A stretch of DNA of 64,000 nucleotides. It comes from DMER64 sp964542305 (lineage in GTDB: Bacteria > Bacteroidota > Bacteroidia > Bacteroidales > UBA932). The stretch lies in assembly GCA_964542305.1 (NCBI GenBank), contig CAZITX010000002.1, forward strand, positions 62,001 to 126,000, given 5' to 3'. The position numbers and the translations under genes are program-made. This document shows positions 49,259-58,408 of this stretch, piece by piece. The notes beneath the pieces were generated by a model. The model was not told the origin of the DNA. It was given only the letters and a program-made list of their open reading frames with translations, and did not search any database. Each line of letters begins with the position of its first letter. Position 1 is the stretch's first letter.

Positions 49259-52186
49259 TTAATACCCGAATATTTCTTCAGCAGATAACCTTACTACTTT
49301 TCCGTAGCCTGAAAGATAATCCAGATCCAAGGCTTTGATATCGCTTAATATACCATAATCGGTGGACCTGCCTTTTATCCATTCCTGCTGAAAAGCAACA
49401 ATATCTTCCAGCGCAAGATCCTGAACGCCTTCAAAAACGACTTTTCTCATATCTTTCCAGAGATCCTTTTCTTTTGCCTGACGGTAAAAATTCAACAGAC
49501 TTCTGCCTGTGATCCTTTCCGTCCTGAGGGCAGAGATCAGGCCTTCCTTGGCCAATGAAAATGACCGCTCAGATTCCGGCATGTTATTTATTATATCTTC
49601 AAAAGCCTCCATCGCTTCTACCATCTTATCATTTTGAGTAGCAATAAAGCTGCTGAAAACATAAGGGAATCCCTCCCGGTTCAGAGAAGGTTCGGTAAAA
49701 CGTGCACTTGCGCTGTATGCCAACCCCCTTGCTTCCCGCATCTCCTGAAAAACAATGGCATTCATTGAAGAACCAAAGTATTCATTATACATACGTGCCT
49801 GCGCATAGGGTACATTGTCGTACGTTTCGTTATCCCTTGCGGAATAGGAAGCATAATACATCTGATTGGCATCGTATTGTGCCAGGTACACTGTATTTTC
49901 GTCATCAATGACCGGTTTAAAATATTCTTTTTCCGGTACAGGTCTCAGGTTCTCAGGCATGGGCCAGGAAGCTTCAAGAAGAGCTCCTACCTGTTCAATG
50001 GATGAAGGGCCGTGATAATAAACATCTGCTTCGTAAGACAGCAGATCTTGAATTTTATTCAAAAGAGCAGCGGGATCGGTACGTTTTAATTCTCTTTCCG
50101 TCATGATGTTGGTTGCCGGATTAACGGGACCGTACTGCATATATTGCTGCAAGCGCTGAAAATTGGTTCTCTGGTCAGTTTTTGCATCGGCCCGGCTTTT
50201 TAAAATATTCCCTGTCAAAGAGGTGTAAACGTCTTTATTGGGTTGAGCCCCGGTGGTCCATTCAGCCAACAGCTCAAGTGCCGGTTGCATATTCTCGGCC
50301 AATCCGTTCAGTGTGACGGTACAGGTATTTTGAGAAACGTTTGCATAGAACGAACAGGCCAGTTCATAAAATGATCTGCTGATTTCTTCAGCCGATTTTT
50401 CAGCTGTTCCCAGGTAGTTAAGGTAGTCAAAAGCCACCGGAAGGGCCTTGTCATGATTACTGCCAAGTTCGTATACAATGGACAAGGTAAAAAGATCGTT
50501 TACCTTATTGGGAACATAGACCAGTTCTACCCCTTCCCGGATATTTTGCTTTGTAAAATCTTTTTCAAAATCAACAAAAACAGGTTCAATGGGATCTACT
50601 CCGGAAGCCAATATTTCCTGCAGGAACGCAGAAGATTTATCCCTGTTTGTATGTATTGGCGTAATGGCAGGTTTTTCAATTTTCTTGTAGGTGGTATCGG
50701 GACCCTGACGTTTATATATTATCGCGTAATTATTGTCTTTAAAATATTGGTTGGCAAAAGCCACCAGATCGTCTTTGGTGACTGCTTCCATCCTTTCAAT
50801 GAATTGGATCTGCTGCTCCCAGGGGATCCCGTTTATAAAGGAGCTGACAAACATATTGGCCCGTCCCCTGTTACTTGCAAGCCGGCGCATCATATTGAAT
50901 TTATAGTTATTGACTATGGCTTTTAGTAACCCTTCGTCAAAATCCCCCTTGCGGATCTTGTCCAGGCTCTCCAGCATCAGGGTTTTAACCTGATCCAGGC
51001 TCTGACCCTGTTTTGGATTGCCCTGCAATATCAGAGCGCTTCTGTCTGCCAGCATATAAGCAAAAGCACCGGCCTGCAACACTTTTTGCTGTTGATTCAA
51101 TTCCAGGTCCAAGATCCCTGCTTTCCCATTGCTGAGCACTTCCCCCAGAACGGTAAACAAGGCATCTTCCGCAGACGCTATATGAGGGCCCTGCCAGCCC
51201 AGCGTAACGTATTCAGATTCAAGCCCCCATACTTCCACTTCAAGAGGTCCTGCGACAGGTTTTTCCCCGGTCAAAACCCGCTCAGGCAATTCGGGGTTAG
51301 GCTGCCAATCCCCAAAATATTCATCAATAACTGCTATCATTTCATCGGGGTCAAAATCCCCGGAAAGACAAATGGCCATATTATTGGGAACATAATATGT
51401 CTTGTAATAATTCTTAATATTGGTAATCGAAGGATTTTTCAAGTGTTCCTGTGTCCCGATAATGGTTTGTGTACCGTAAGGATGCGAAGGAAAAAGTGCA
51501 GTAAATAGTTTTTCGGTCACTTTTTCACTGTCCATCGTGGAATACATGTTCATTTCTTCGTATACGGTTTCCAGTTCGGTGTGAAATCCGCGGATCACAT
51601 TGTCAGAAAAACGTTCTGCCTGAATCTTTGCCCAATTCCTTATCTGGTTGGAAGGAATGTCTTCAATGTATACAGTCTGGTCATAGCCGGTCCCGGCGTT
51701 GGTACCGGTAGCGCCGATGGCCGACATAAGTTTATCGTATTCATTCGGAATGGAATACCTGGAAGCTTCCAGGGATATGCTGTCAATGCGATGATAGATG
51801 GCCTTGCGTTCTTCTTCGTCGCGGGTAGCCCGGTATTCCTCAAACAAGACCTCTATCTGATCCAGAAGCGGTTTTTCCATTTCATAATCCTGTGTTCCGA
51901 ACTTTGAAGTACCCTTGAACATAAGGTGTTCGAAATAGTGAGCCAGTCCGGTAGTTTCCGAAGGATCGTCCTTGCCTCCCACCCTAACGGCTATATAGGT
52001 CTGGATCCTGGGAGTTTCATCATTAACCGTCATATATACTTGAAGACCGTTGTCAAGTGTATATATGCGTGCATTCAACGGATCCCCTTCAACAGTCTGA
52101 TAGGAGTAGCGGGGTCCGCAGGAAAGTATGACACCAACAGCGCTGAGTGTCAAAACGGCAGTTGTAATTTTGTGTAAGAGTGACAT
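49259..52186 (-). CDS. M16-family zinc peptidase (insulinase/PqqL type), lipoprotein
   Basis: 975 residues from the ATG at 52186 (another ATG lies 6 nt upstream). A lipoprotein signal ends at VGVILSC. The inverted zinc motif HxxEH is GLAHYFEHLMFKGT, with the third ligand Glu in LETVYEEMNMY. A second, inactive M16 half follows (QNIREGVELVYVPNKV to LAYSASARFTEPS). The family forms clamshell proteases for peptides and small proteins in the periplasm. It stands alone, with the promoter at 52206-52213 divergent from the YugP-like peptidase. Confidence 0.92.
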   Translation of the reverse strand: MSLLHKITTAVLTLSAVGVILSCGPRYSYQTVEGDPLNARIYTLDNGLQVYMTVNDETPRIQTYIAVRVGGKDDPSETTGLAHYFEHLMFKGTSKFGTQDYEMEKPLLDQIEVLFEEYRATRDEEERKAIYHRIDSISLEASRYSIPNEYDKLMSAIGATGTNAGTGYDQTVYIEDIPSNQIRNWAKIQAERFSDNVIRGFHTELETVYEEMNMYSTMDSEKVTEKLFTALFPSHPYGTQTIIGTQEHLKNPSITNIKNYYKTYYVPNNMAICLSGDFDPDEMIAVIDEYFGDWQPNPELPERVLTGEKPVAGPLEVEVWGLESEYVTLGWQGPHIASAEDALFTVLGEVLSNGKAGILDLELNQQQKVLQAGAFAYMLADRSALILQGNPKQGQSLDQVKTLMLESLDKIRKGDFDEGLLKAIVNNYKFNMMRRLASNRGRANMFVSSFINGIPWEQQIQFIERMEAVTKDDLVAFANQYFKDNNYAIIYKRQGPDTTYKKIEKPAITPIHTNRDKSSAFLQEILASGVDPIEPVFVDFEKDFTKQNIREGVELVYVPNKVNDLFTLSIVYELGSNHDKALPVAFDYLNYLGTAEKSAEEISRSFYELACSFYANVSQNTCTVTLNGLAENMQPALELLAEWTTGAQPNKDVYTSLTGNILKSRADAKTDQRTNFQRLQQYMQYGPVNPATNIMTERELKRTDPAALLNKIQDLLSYEADVYYHGPSSIEQVGALLEASWPMPENLRPVPEKEYFKPVIDDENTVYLAQYDANQMYYASYSARDNETYDNVPYAQARMYNEYFGSSMNAIVFQEMREARGLAYSASARFTEPSLNREGFPYVFSSFIATQNDKMVEAMEAFEDIINNMPESERSFSLAKEGLISALRTERITGRSLLNFYRQAKEKDLWKDMRKVVFEGVQDLALEDIVAFQQEWIKGRSTDYGILSDIKALDLDYLSGYGKVVRLSAEEIFGY

Positions 52187-52205
52187 AATCATTTGGTTAT
52201 TTATA

Positions 52206-52226
52206 CAAATGTACAAATATTTGTAC
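52206..52226. promoter_or_regulatory. M16 promoter element and 16-bp palindrome
   Basis: TACATTTG on the minus strand (52213-52206) serves as the M16 -7 element, 19 nt before its ATG. It overlaps GTACAAATATTTGTAC (52211-52226), a perfect 16-bp palindrome between the two divergent peptidase genes. The palindrome could be an operator or a coincidence of AT-rich promoter elements. Confidence 0.5.
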
Positions 52227-52267
52227 TCGGCATTGTATTTGCTGTAAAAATCAAAAAAAATATAGAA

Positions 52268-52960
52268 ATGGAACCCGCTTCAACTGTATCATACTACTGG
52301 ATTATATTTATTGGCACCGTTTTTCTAAGCTGGATAGTTCAATTACTGCTACGGTCAAAATTCAAAAAATACTCAAAAATCCGGATCACATCCGGGCTTA
52401 CCGGGGCTGAAGTAGCCCGTAAAATGCTCCGGGACAACAATATTAATGATGTTCAAATAACCTCAACCCGGGGCAGACTGACCGACCATTACAACCCGGC
52501 AACCAGAACGGTTAATCTGAGCGAAGGAGTTTACGGGAGCAACAGCATTATGGCGGCAGCCGTTGCGGCTCATGAGTGCGGTCATGCCCTCCAGCATGCC
52601 CGCGGGTATGTGCCTCTTAAAATGAGATCGACACTCGTCCCTGTAGTGAGCTTTGCCTCACAATGGGTTATATGGGTAATCCTGGCCGGCATGTTGCTCA
52701 TAAAAACATTCCCTCAATTGATGCTCTTTGGTATCATCCTGTTTGCTATGACAACGCTTTTCAGCATCGTTACCCTTCCGGTGGAGATCAATGCAAGCCG
52801 CCGTGCATTGGCATGGCTCAACGGCAGCGGGATCACCAATTATGAAACGCATCCCATAGCGAAAGATGCGCTTCGTTCTGCAGCCTACACATATATTGTA
52901 GCTGCCATCAGTTCCCTGGCTACTTTATTCTATTATATTACCCTCTTTTCCAGGCGCTAA
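52268..52960 (+). CDS. YugP-like membrane zinc metallopeptidase
   Basis: 230 residues from the ATG at 52268; the longer frame begins inside the divergent promoter. One N-terminal helix (YYWIIFIGTVFLSWIVQLLL) is followed by a cytoplasmic or membrane-edge domain with GLTGAEVARKMLRDNNI and the zinc motif AAHECGHALQHA, then membrane segments and LPVEINASRRALAWL, where the Glu is likely the third ligand. The family (Zn_peptidase_2) has no firm substrate. A short hairpin with T-run follows at 52965. Confidence 0.9.
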   Translation: MEPASTVSYYWIIFIGTVFLSWIVQLLLRSKFKKYSKIRITSGLTGAEVARKMLRDNNINDVQITSTRGRLTDHYNPATRTVNLSEGVYGSNSIMAAAVAAHECGHALQHARGYVPLKMRSTLVPVVSFASQWVIWVILAGMLLIKTFPQLMLFGIILFAMTTLFSIVTLPVEINASRRALAWLNGSGITNYETHPIAKDALRSAAYTYIVAAISSLATLFYYITLFSRR

Positions 52961-52964
52961 ACAC

Positions 52965-52983
52965 CGGGCACTTCCCGTTTTTT
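52965..52983 (+). terminator. Weak intrinsic terminator
   Basis: CGGG CACTT CCCG followed by six T residues, just after the YugP-like stop. The stem is only 4 bp, so termination may be partial. The kdgK promoter begins immediately after. Confidence 0.45.
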
Positions 52984-52984
52984 G

Positions 52985-52992
52985 TATATTTG
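52985..52992 (+). promoter_or_regulatory. -7 element of kdgK-eda
   Basis: TATATTTG, 22 nt before the kdgK ATG at 53015. It excludes the upstream in-frame start in the same sequence. Confidence 0.58.
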
Positions 52993-53014
52993 TGCTGATT
53001 TACAATACAAAAAC

Positions 53015-54049
53015 ATGGGAAAAGTCGTTACATTCGGAGAAATCATGTTGCGCCTTGCCGTCCCGAACCATTTGCGACTGGGACAATCCGGAGCATTTTC
53101 AGCATCATTTGGCGGAGGTGAAGCCAATGTAGCTGTTTCTTTGGCTAAATTCGGCATACCTGCCTCTTTGATCACCAGGTTGCCGGACAATGACCTGGCT
53201 GATTGGTGTCTTCAAGAGTTGCGATCACACGGAGTTGATACCGGCAGCATTATTCGCGGAGGTAAGCGTCTGGGGTTGTACTACCTGGAAACCGGTGCCG
53301 TAGCCAGAGCTTCCAAAGTGATTTACGACAGGGAAAATTCTTCTTTTTCAGAGATACTTCCTGATATGATCCCCTGGGAAGAAATTTTCAAGGACACTGC
53401 ATGGTTTCACTGGACCGGAATTACTCCTGCCGTCAGCAGGAGTGCTGCCGAAACCTGCATAAAAGCAGTTAAAACTGCCAGGCGGATGGGTCTTACTGTT
53501 TCCTGTGATCTGAATTACAGAAAAAATCTTTGGAAATACGGGTTGCCTGCTTCCGAAGTCATGCCGGAACTGGTATCGGAATGCGATATTATTATTGGCA
53601 ATGAAGAAGATGCTGAAAAAATTTTTGACATCAAACCAAAAGGCTTTAATGCCAGCGGGGGAAAAACAGAAGCTACTGCATTCAGACCCGTATGTGAATC
53701 CCTGATGCATAAATTTCCCCAAGTGAAGAAAATTGCCATAACATTAAGAGGGTCCCTGAGCGCCAGCCATAACACCTGGTCATCGATCCTTTGGAACGGG
53801 GAAAAAATGCTTACAGCACCAGTGTATGACATTACCCACATAGTGGACCGTGTAGGTGGAGGCGATTCTTTTGCAGCAGGACTGATTTACAGACTGATCA
53901 CCTCCCCGGGAGAAGAAGCCCGGGCACTGGATTTTGCGACGGCTGCTTCGTGCCTTAAACACACTATTTACGGAGATTTTAACCGTGTAACCGTACAGGA
54001 AGTAGAGACTTTAATGGCCGGAGACGCATCCGGCCGGGTAAACAGATAA
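53015..54049 (+). CDS. kdgK: 2-dehydro-3-deoxygluconokinase (PfkB family)
   Basis: 344 residues from the ATG at 53015. The N-terminal VVTFGEIMLRLAVP and FGGGEANVAVSLAKFG, the middle TVSCDLNYRKNLW, and the C-terminal DRVGGGDSFAAGLIY (anion hole and catalytic Asp) are typical of KdgK. It phosphorylates 2-keto-3-deoxygluconate to KDPG. The eda gene, which cleaves KDPG, starts 10 nt downstream, which supports the substrate assignment. Confidence 0.92.
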   Translation: MGKVVTFGEIMLRLAVPNHLRLGQSGAFSASFGGGEANVAVSLAKFGIPASLITRLPDNDLADWCLQELRSHGVDTGSIIRGGKRLGLYYLETGAVARASKVIYDRENSSFSEILPDMIPWEEIFKDTAWFHWTGITPAVSRSAAETCIKAVKTARRMGLTVSCDLNYRKNLWKYGLPASEVMPELVSECDIIIGNEEDAEKIFDIKPKGFNASGGKTEATAFRPVCESLMHKFPQVKKIAITLRGSLSASHNTWSSILWNGEKMLTAPVYDITHIVDRVGGGDSFAAGLIYRLITSPGEEARALDFATAASCLKHTIYGDFNRVTVQEVETLMAGDASGRVNR

Positions 54050-54059
54050 AATCATTGTT

Positions 54060-54737
54060 ATGGCAAGATTTTCAAAATGGGATGTAACGGATGCCATCAG
54101 GGAAACGGGATTGGTTCCTGTTTTTTACCATCCGAATAACGAAACGGCCGAAAACGTAGTGAAAGCTTGTTACCGGGCAGGTTTACGCGTTTTTGAATTT
54201 ACCAACCGGGGAGACTTTGCCCACGAAGTATTCGCACATTTGGAAAGGTTTATGGCACAGGAATGTCCCGGAATGATATTGGGAGCAGGTTCTGTAACCG
54301 ATCCGGCCACTGCAGTTCTGTATATTCAAATGGGAGCGGCCTTTGTTGTGGGTCCCAATTTTAATCCTGAAATCGCACGGCTTTGTAACCGTCGCCTGAT
54401 CTCTTACATCCCCGGATGTGCTACGGCTACCGAAGTAGGGAATGCTCAGGAAGCCGGGTGCGAAATATGCAAGATCTTTCCGGCATCCGAGATCGGAGGA
54501 CCGTCATTCATCAAAAGCCTTAAAGCCCCTATGCCACGTAGTTTATTCCTGGTTACGGGAGGTGTGGAACCCCGGGAAGAAAATCTGAAAGAATGGTTCA
54601 AGGCGGGAGCCGCCTGTGTAGGAATGGGTTCTGCACTTTTTACAAAAGAGCTTCTGACCGCCAAAGACTGGTCCGGCATAACATGTTTATGCCGTTCATC
54701 CCTGGACGTCATAGCCGGCATCAAAGCTACAATATGA
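54060..54737 (+). CDS. eda: KDPG/KHG aldolase
   Basis: 225 residues. The catalytic residues appear as E46 (RVFEFTNRG) and Schiff-base K138 (CEICKIFPAS); GAGSVTDPATA and ISYIPGCATATEV are family segments. It splits KDPG into pyruvate and glyceraldehyde-3-phosphate. It is co-transcribed with kdgK. The last 11 bp overlap the end of the convergent hexuronate-type permease gene. Confidence 0.94.
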   Translation: MARFSKWDVTDAIRETGLVPVFYHPNNETAENVVKACYRAGLRVFEFTNRGDFAHEVFAHLERFMAQECPGMILGAGSVTDPATAVLYIQMGAAFVVGPNFNPEIARLCNRRLISYIPGCATATEVGNAQEAGCEICKIFPASEIGGPSFIKSLKAPMPRSLFLVTGGVEPREENLKEWFKAGAACVGMGSALFTKELLTAKDWSGITCLCRSSLDVIAGIKATI

Positions 54738-56166
54738 TCTTCCGGTAACGGGGTACAAGCGTTTTCATGATTACCCATCCTCCCAGGTAAGCCACAGAGC
54801 AAATACAGAACACGATAAAATACCCGGCAGCCTCCCCCTGAAATCCCATAAAGGTCATCTGTGTATTGGCGGCATGATCAAATAAAACACCGGAGAAACG
54901 ATTGATTACGTAGGAAGATATCATCCCCGCCGTCGTTCCTATACCCGTTATGGTGGCAATGGTACTTTTCGGAAACATATCTCCTATGGTTGAATACAGG
55001 TTGGCAGACCAGGCCTGGTGAGCAGCTCCAGCAATACCAATAATAATTACCGGGATCCAATAGGAGACACTTCCCAACGGTTGGGCAAACATGGTCAGTA
55101 AGGGAAAAAAAGCAAATATGAGCATGGCCCTCATTCTTCCTGCATATGGGTCCATCTTCTTTTTATCTACAAAATAGGTAGGCAGCCAGCCTCCAACAAT
55201 TGCGAACAAGGTTATGGCATAAAGCACGAAGATCAGCAATTGGGCGGTGGGATTGTTTGAAGGCAGATCGTATACCGAACTCAGGTAAGCCGGTGTCCAG
55301 AACAGGAAGAACCACCAAACCCCGTCAGTCATGAACTTGCCCATGGCAAAAGCCCATGTTTGCCTGAATGTCAGACATTTCCAAAAAGAAATCCTTGTTT
55401 GTGAAACCGGCGGGTTTTCTTTTGAAGAAACATCTTCATCGTCTTGTTGAATATACATAAGTTCGGCCCGGTTCACCTTTGAATGTGCTTCGGGTTTTTT
55501 ATAAATAAAGACCCAGAAACCCATCCAGATAAAGCCTAAAGCTCCTATTATCAAAAAAGCGGCTTCCCATCCCCACCGGCTTGCAATCAGGGGAACCGTT
55601 ATGGGAGCTACCAGTGCCCCTACCGTTGCACCGGCATTAAAAATACTGGTAGCAAAACCCCTGTCCTTTCTGGGAAAATATTCGGCTGTTGCTTTGACGG
55701 CCGCCGGAAAATTCCCCGCTTCTCCCAAGGCCAGAATGCTTCTGGCAAATATGAAAAGTGAAACGCTTACGGTCGTTATCCGGGCCACCATATCCGTACC
55801 CCGGGCCATACGCAATGCCCAGGCACTGTCCAATCCCACGGCGGCTTCAGTAATAACACCGCACAAGGCATGCAGACAAGCCCCCAGGGACCAAATGCCT
55901 ATGGCCCATAAATAACCTTTTTTCGTATCTATGCGGTCTATGATCCTTCCGGCAAACAAAACGCCTATGGCATACATAATTGAAAAGACACCAGTGATTT
56001 TGCCGTAATGCACATTGGTCCAATGAAATTCAGGAGCTATGAAATCCATCCAGGTCAGCGACAATACCTGGCGGTCCAAATAATTGATGGTTGTGGCAAA
56101 AAACAACATCGTACAAATGGTCCACCTGTAACGCGTCATTTTTTCTCCTGCAGGATTTGTAATCAT
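54727..56166 (-). CDS. ExuT-like MFS transporter (hexuronate)
   Basis: 479 residues with twelve membrane helices. YLDRQVLSLTWMDFIAPEF, AGRIIDRIDTKKGYLWAIG and LGEAGNFPAAVKATAEYFP resemble the anion:cation symporter branch (ExuT/GudP), usually importing glucuronate or galacturonate. A 40-residue stretch after the RWGWEAAF block may be the central loop. It begins 5 nt after uxaC, so hexuronate is the likely substrate. It converges with eda (11-bp overlap). Confidence 0.88.
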   Translation of the reverse strand: MITNPAGEKMTRYRWTICTMLFFATTINYLDRQVLSLTWMDFIAPEFHWTNVHYGKITGVFSIMYAIGVLFAGRIIDRIDTKKGYLWAIGIWSLGACLHALCGVITEAAVGLDSAWALRMARGTDMVARITTVSVSLFIFARSILALGEAGNFPAAVKATAEYFPRKDRGFATSIFNAGATVGALVAPITVPLIASRWGWEAAFLIIGALGFIWMGFWVFIYKKPEAHSKVNRAELMYIQQDDEDVSSKENPPVSQTRISFWKCLTFRQTWAFAMGKFMTDGVWWFFLFWTPAYLSSVYDLPSNNPTAQLLIFVLYAITLFAIVGGWLPTYFVDKKKMDPYAGRMRAMLIFAFFPLLTMFAQPLGSVSYWIPVIIIGIAGAAHQAWSANLYSTIGDMFPKSTIATITGIGTTAGMISSYVINRFSGVLFDHAANTQMTFMGFQGEAAGYFIVFCICSVAYLGGWVIMKTLVPRYRKIIL

Positions 56167-56171
56167 GAATT

Positions 56172-57581
56172 TTAAAATTTAAAATATTCAAGGGCATTGC
56201 GGTAAGATACAGCCTGAACGATCTCCCGTCCTATAAAATCCGTTTCGGAGGCAGGAAGCAGGCCTTGCTCCATATCGTTTCCCAGCAGGTTGCACAACGT
56301 CCTGCGAAAATAATCATGACGTGCATAGCTCAAAAAACTGCGGGAATCGGTCAACATCCCTACAAACCGGCTCAGCAGTCCCAGCAGGGAAAGGGTGTTG
56401 AGATGTTTTTCCATGCCGTCTTTTTGATCCAGAAACCACCAGGCTGCCCCAAATTGAATCTTTCCAGGAATACGGCCGTCCTGAAAATTGCCGGCCATTG
56501 TGGCCACCATTTCGTTATCCTTCGGATTTAGGTTATAGATAATGGTTTTAGCCAGTTTGTCCCGGCTGTCCAGGCTGTCCAGAAAAAGTGACATATTCCG
56601 TGCAACCGTAAAATCACCAATGGAATCATACCCGGTATCGGGACCTATGGAACGATACATTCGTGAATTGTTGTTACGCAAAGCACCGTAATGAAACTGC
56701 TGTGTCCAGCCCTTTTCCCAGTCCATGATCCCGAACTCTGTGAGCATAGCCGTTTTGAATATGCGGATCTCCTGCAGGCCGGGTTGTTTCCCACTCATCA
56801 CTTTTTGGAAAACCGCCTCTACCGCGGAAGCGGTATACTCCTCGGCAAAAAATTCCTCAATGCCGTGATCGGAAAGGCGGCATCCGTGCTCCCCAAAATA
56901 AGCATGACGGGCCCTTAAAGATTCTATAAGCGTGTCAAAAGAATGTATGTTGATCCCGGAAACCTCGGCAAGCCTTTCCACGTAATCCCTGTACGCAAGC
57001 GGATCCTCAACTGCCATGGCTTTGTCCGGGCGCCAGGCGGGAAGGATCTTCACCGGAAACCCTTCTGCAGCAATCTTTTGATGATGTTCCAGGGAATCCA
57101 CAGGATCGTCCGTTGTACACAACGTTTCCACTCCGTACTTTGTGATCAGGCCCCTGGCACTAAAATCCTCATTTTCCAACAGATCATTGCACTTCCGGTA
57201 AATATCCTGTGCTGTTTGCGGGTTAAGGAGTTCAGTAATGCCGAAGGCAGATCTTAATTCCATGTGAGTCCAGTGATACAACGGATTGCGCATGGTATAA
57301 GGAACCGTCTGTGCCCATTTCTCAAATTTTTCCCAATCGGAAGTATTTTTCCCGGTAATGTAACGTTCCTCTATACCGTTTGCCCGCATGGCTCTCCATT
57401 TGTAATGATCCCCGCTGAGCCATATCCGGGTCATGTTTTCAAATTGCCTGTCTTCGGCTATTTCCCGGGGATCCAGGTGACAATGAAAATCAATAATGGG
57501 TAACTCCCTGGCGTAATCGTGATAAAGCCGTTGAGCCGTCTTTGTCTGTAAAAGAAAATTCTCGTCGTTAAACTGTTTCAT
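56172..57581 (-). CDS. uxaC: Glucuronate isomerase
   Basis: 469 residues from the ATG at 57581, the usual length; the longer frame overlaps the DUF2752 gene. Metal-binding PIIDFHCHLDPREIAEDR near residue 30 and the later TLIESLRARHAYFGEHGCRLSDHG and GMLTDSRSFLSYARHDYFRR are hallmarks of UxaC. It converts glucuronate to fructuronate and galacturonate to tagaturonate. It lies between the DUF2752 gene (13-nt gap) and the permease gene (5-nt gap). The next enzymes of the pathway (reductases and dehydratases) are not in this window. Confidence 0.95.
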   Translation of the reverse strand: MKQFNDENFLLQTKTAQRLYHDYARELPIIDFHCHLDPREIAEDRQFENMTRIWLSGDHYKWRAMRANGIEERYITGKNTSDWEKFEKWAQTVPYTMRNPLYHWTHMELRSAFGITELLNPQTAQDIYRKCNDLLENEDFSARGLITKYGVETLCTTDDPVDSLEHHQKIAAEGFPVKILPAWRPDKAMAVEDPLAYRDYVERLAEVSGINIHSFDTLIESLRARHAYFGEHGCRLSDHGIEEFFAEEYTASAVEAVFQKVMSGKQPGLQEIRIFKTAMLTEFGIMDWEKGWTQQFHYGALRNNNSRMYRSIGPDTGYDSIGDFTVARNMSLFLDSLDSRDKLAKTIIYNLNPKDNEMVATMAGNFQDGRIPGKIQFGAAWWFLDQKDGMEKHLNTLSLLGLLSRFVGMLTDSRSFLSYARHDYFRRTLCNLLGNDMEQGLLPASETDFIGREIVQAVSYRNALEYFKF

Positions 57582-57594
57582 AACCCGTAAATAA

Positions 57595-58035
57595 TTAAAA
57601 CCATATGGACTCGTGCAGGATCTCTCCGAAACTGTGTGAAGTGATAAAGAGGATGACCCGTACAAGATGATAGCTTCCCATTAAAACAGCCGCCCCGTAT
57701 GCCAGTTTTATGTTATAAAGCCACTTTATACTATAATTACGGCCGCGTATCAGTTCGGCCGTCATAACAAACAAAGCGGATGTAAAAAACAATATAAGTA
57801 ACGGTCCGAATAAATGATAGCTGAAACTTGCCGCAAGATCGCCCCTGTAAAGACTTACCATGGATTTTACCATACCACAGCCCGGGCATGGCAGACCTGT
57901 AAGCATTTTAAACGGACAAAACGACTGGCTTTCCTGCAAATGACCGGCACCCGGATCAAATAAAATGATCAGCAGGGGCATGGCCAGAAACAGGAATAAT
58001 GCAATTATTCCGGTTATTTTCCGACTGTAAGACAC
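57595..58035 (-). CDS. DUF2752-domain membrane protein
   Basis: 146 residues starting at GTG (no ATG fits). The signature is FCPFKMLTGLPCPGCGMVKSM near residue 40, with the three cysteines CPxxxLTGLPCPGCG that define DUF2752, surrounded by four hydrophobic segments. Function is unknown. It commonly sits beside DUF4234-type genes, as here (5-nt gap). Confidence 0.88.
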   Translation of the reverse strand: MSYSRKITGIIALFLFLAMPLLIILFDPGAGHLQESQSFCPFKMLTGLPCPGCGMVKSMVSLYRGDLAASFSYHLFGPLLILFFTSALFVMTAELIRGRNYSIKWLYNIKLAYGAAVLMGSYHLVRVILFITSHSFGEILHESIWF

Positions 58036-58040
58036 CTATA

Positions 58041-58397
58041 CTATCTATACAACTTATTGATCTCGCTTTGTACGATCATAGCAGCTACCATTGGAAAGAA
58101 AAAGCCTAACAGCATCAGCAATATGGACTGGTCCCTTGGAGGTGTTCCTATCCTTTCATCCAAAGCGGGCAATCCATCCCTTCCGACAACAAAAAAGAAA
58201 TACATATTCACCGGCCATATACATCCGGCAAACACAGCCACAACCGAAGACAGGATCTCACGTCCGGCTACGGCGTTAAATACTTTTGCTGCCTGTAGGT
58301 TCCAGTAAATAAGGTAAAGGCCGCAAGTGATGAATCCCAGGAGTAGAACAACAATGGGTTCTCTGCGAAATTCGGGAATGTTGTCAATGATCTGCAT
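58041..58397 (-). CDS. DUF4234-like small membrane protein
   Basis: 118 residues from the ATG at 58397. Three to four hydrophobic segments follow the pattern IVVLLLGFITCGLYLIYWNLQ, which is typical of DUF4234 (GxxxxYWxxK/Q). The C-terminal segment MLLGFFFPMVAAMIVQSEINKLY repeats the hydrophobic-then-basic layout. Function unknown. It is placed between a family 2 glycosyltransferase (11-nt gap) and DUF2752. Confidence 0.8.
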   Translation of the reverse strand: MQIIDNIPEFRREPIVVLLLGFITCGLYLIYWNLQAAKVFNAVAGREILSSVVAVFAGCIWPVNMYFFFVVGRDGLPALDERIGTPPRDQSILLMLLGFFFPMVAAMIVQSEINKLYR

Positions 58398-58408
58398 AAT
58401 CAAGAATG

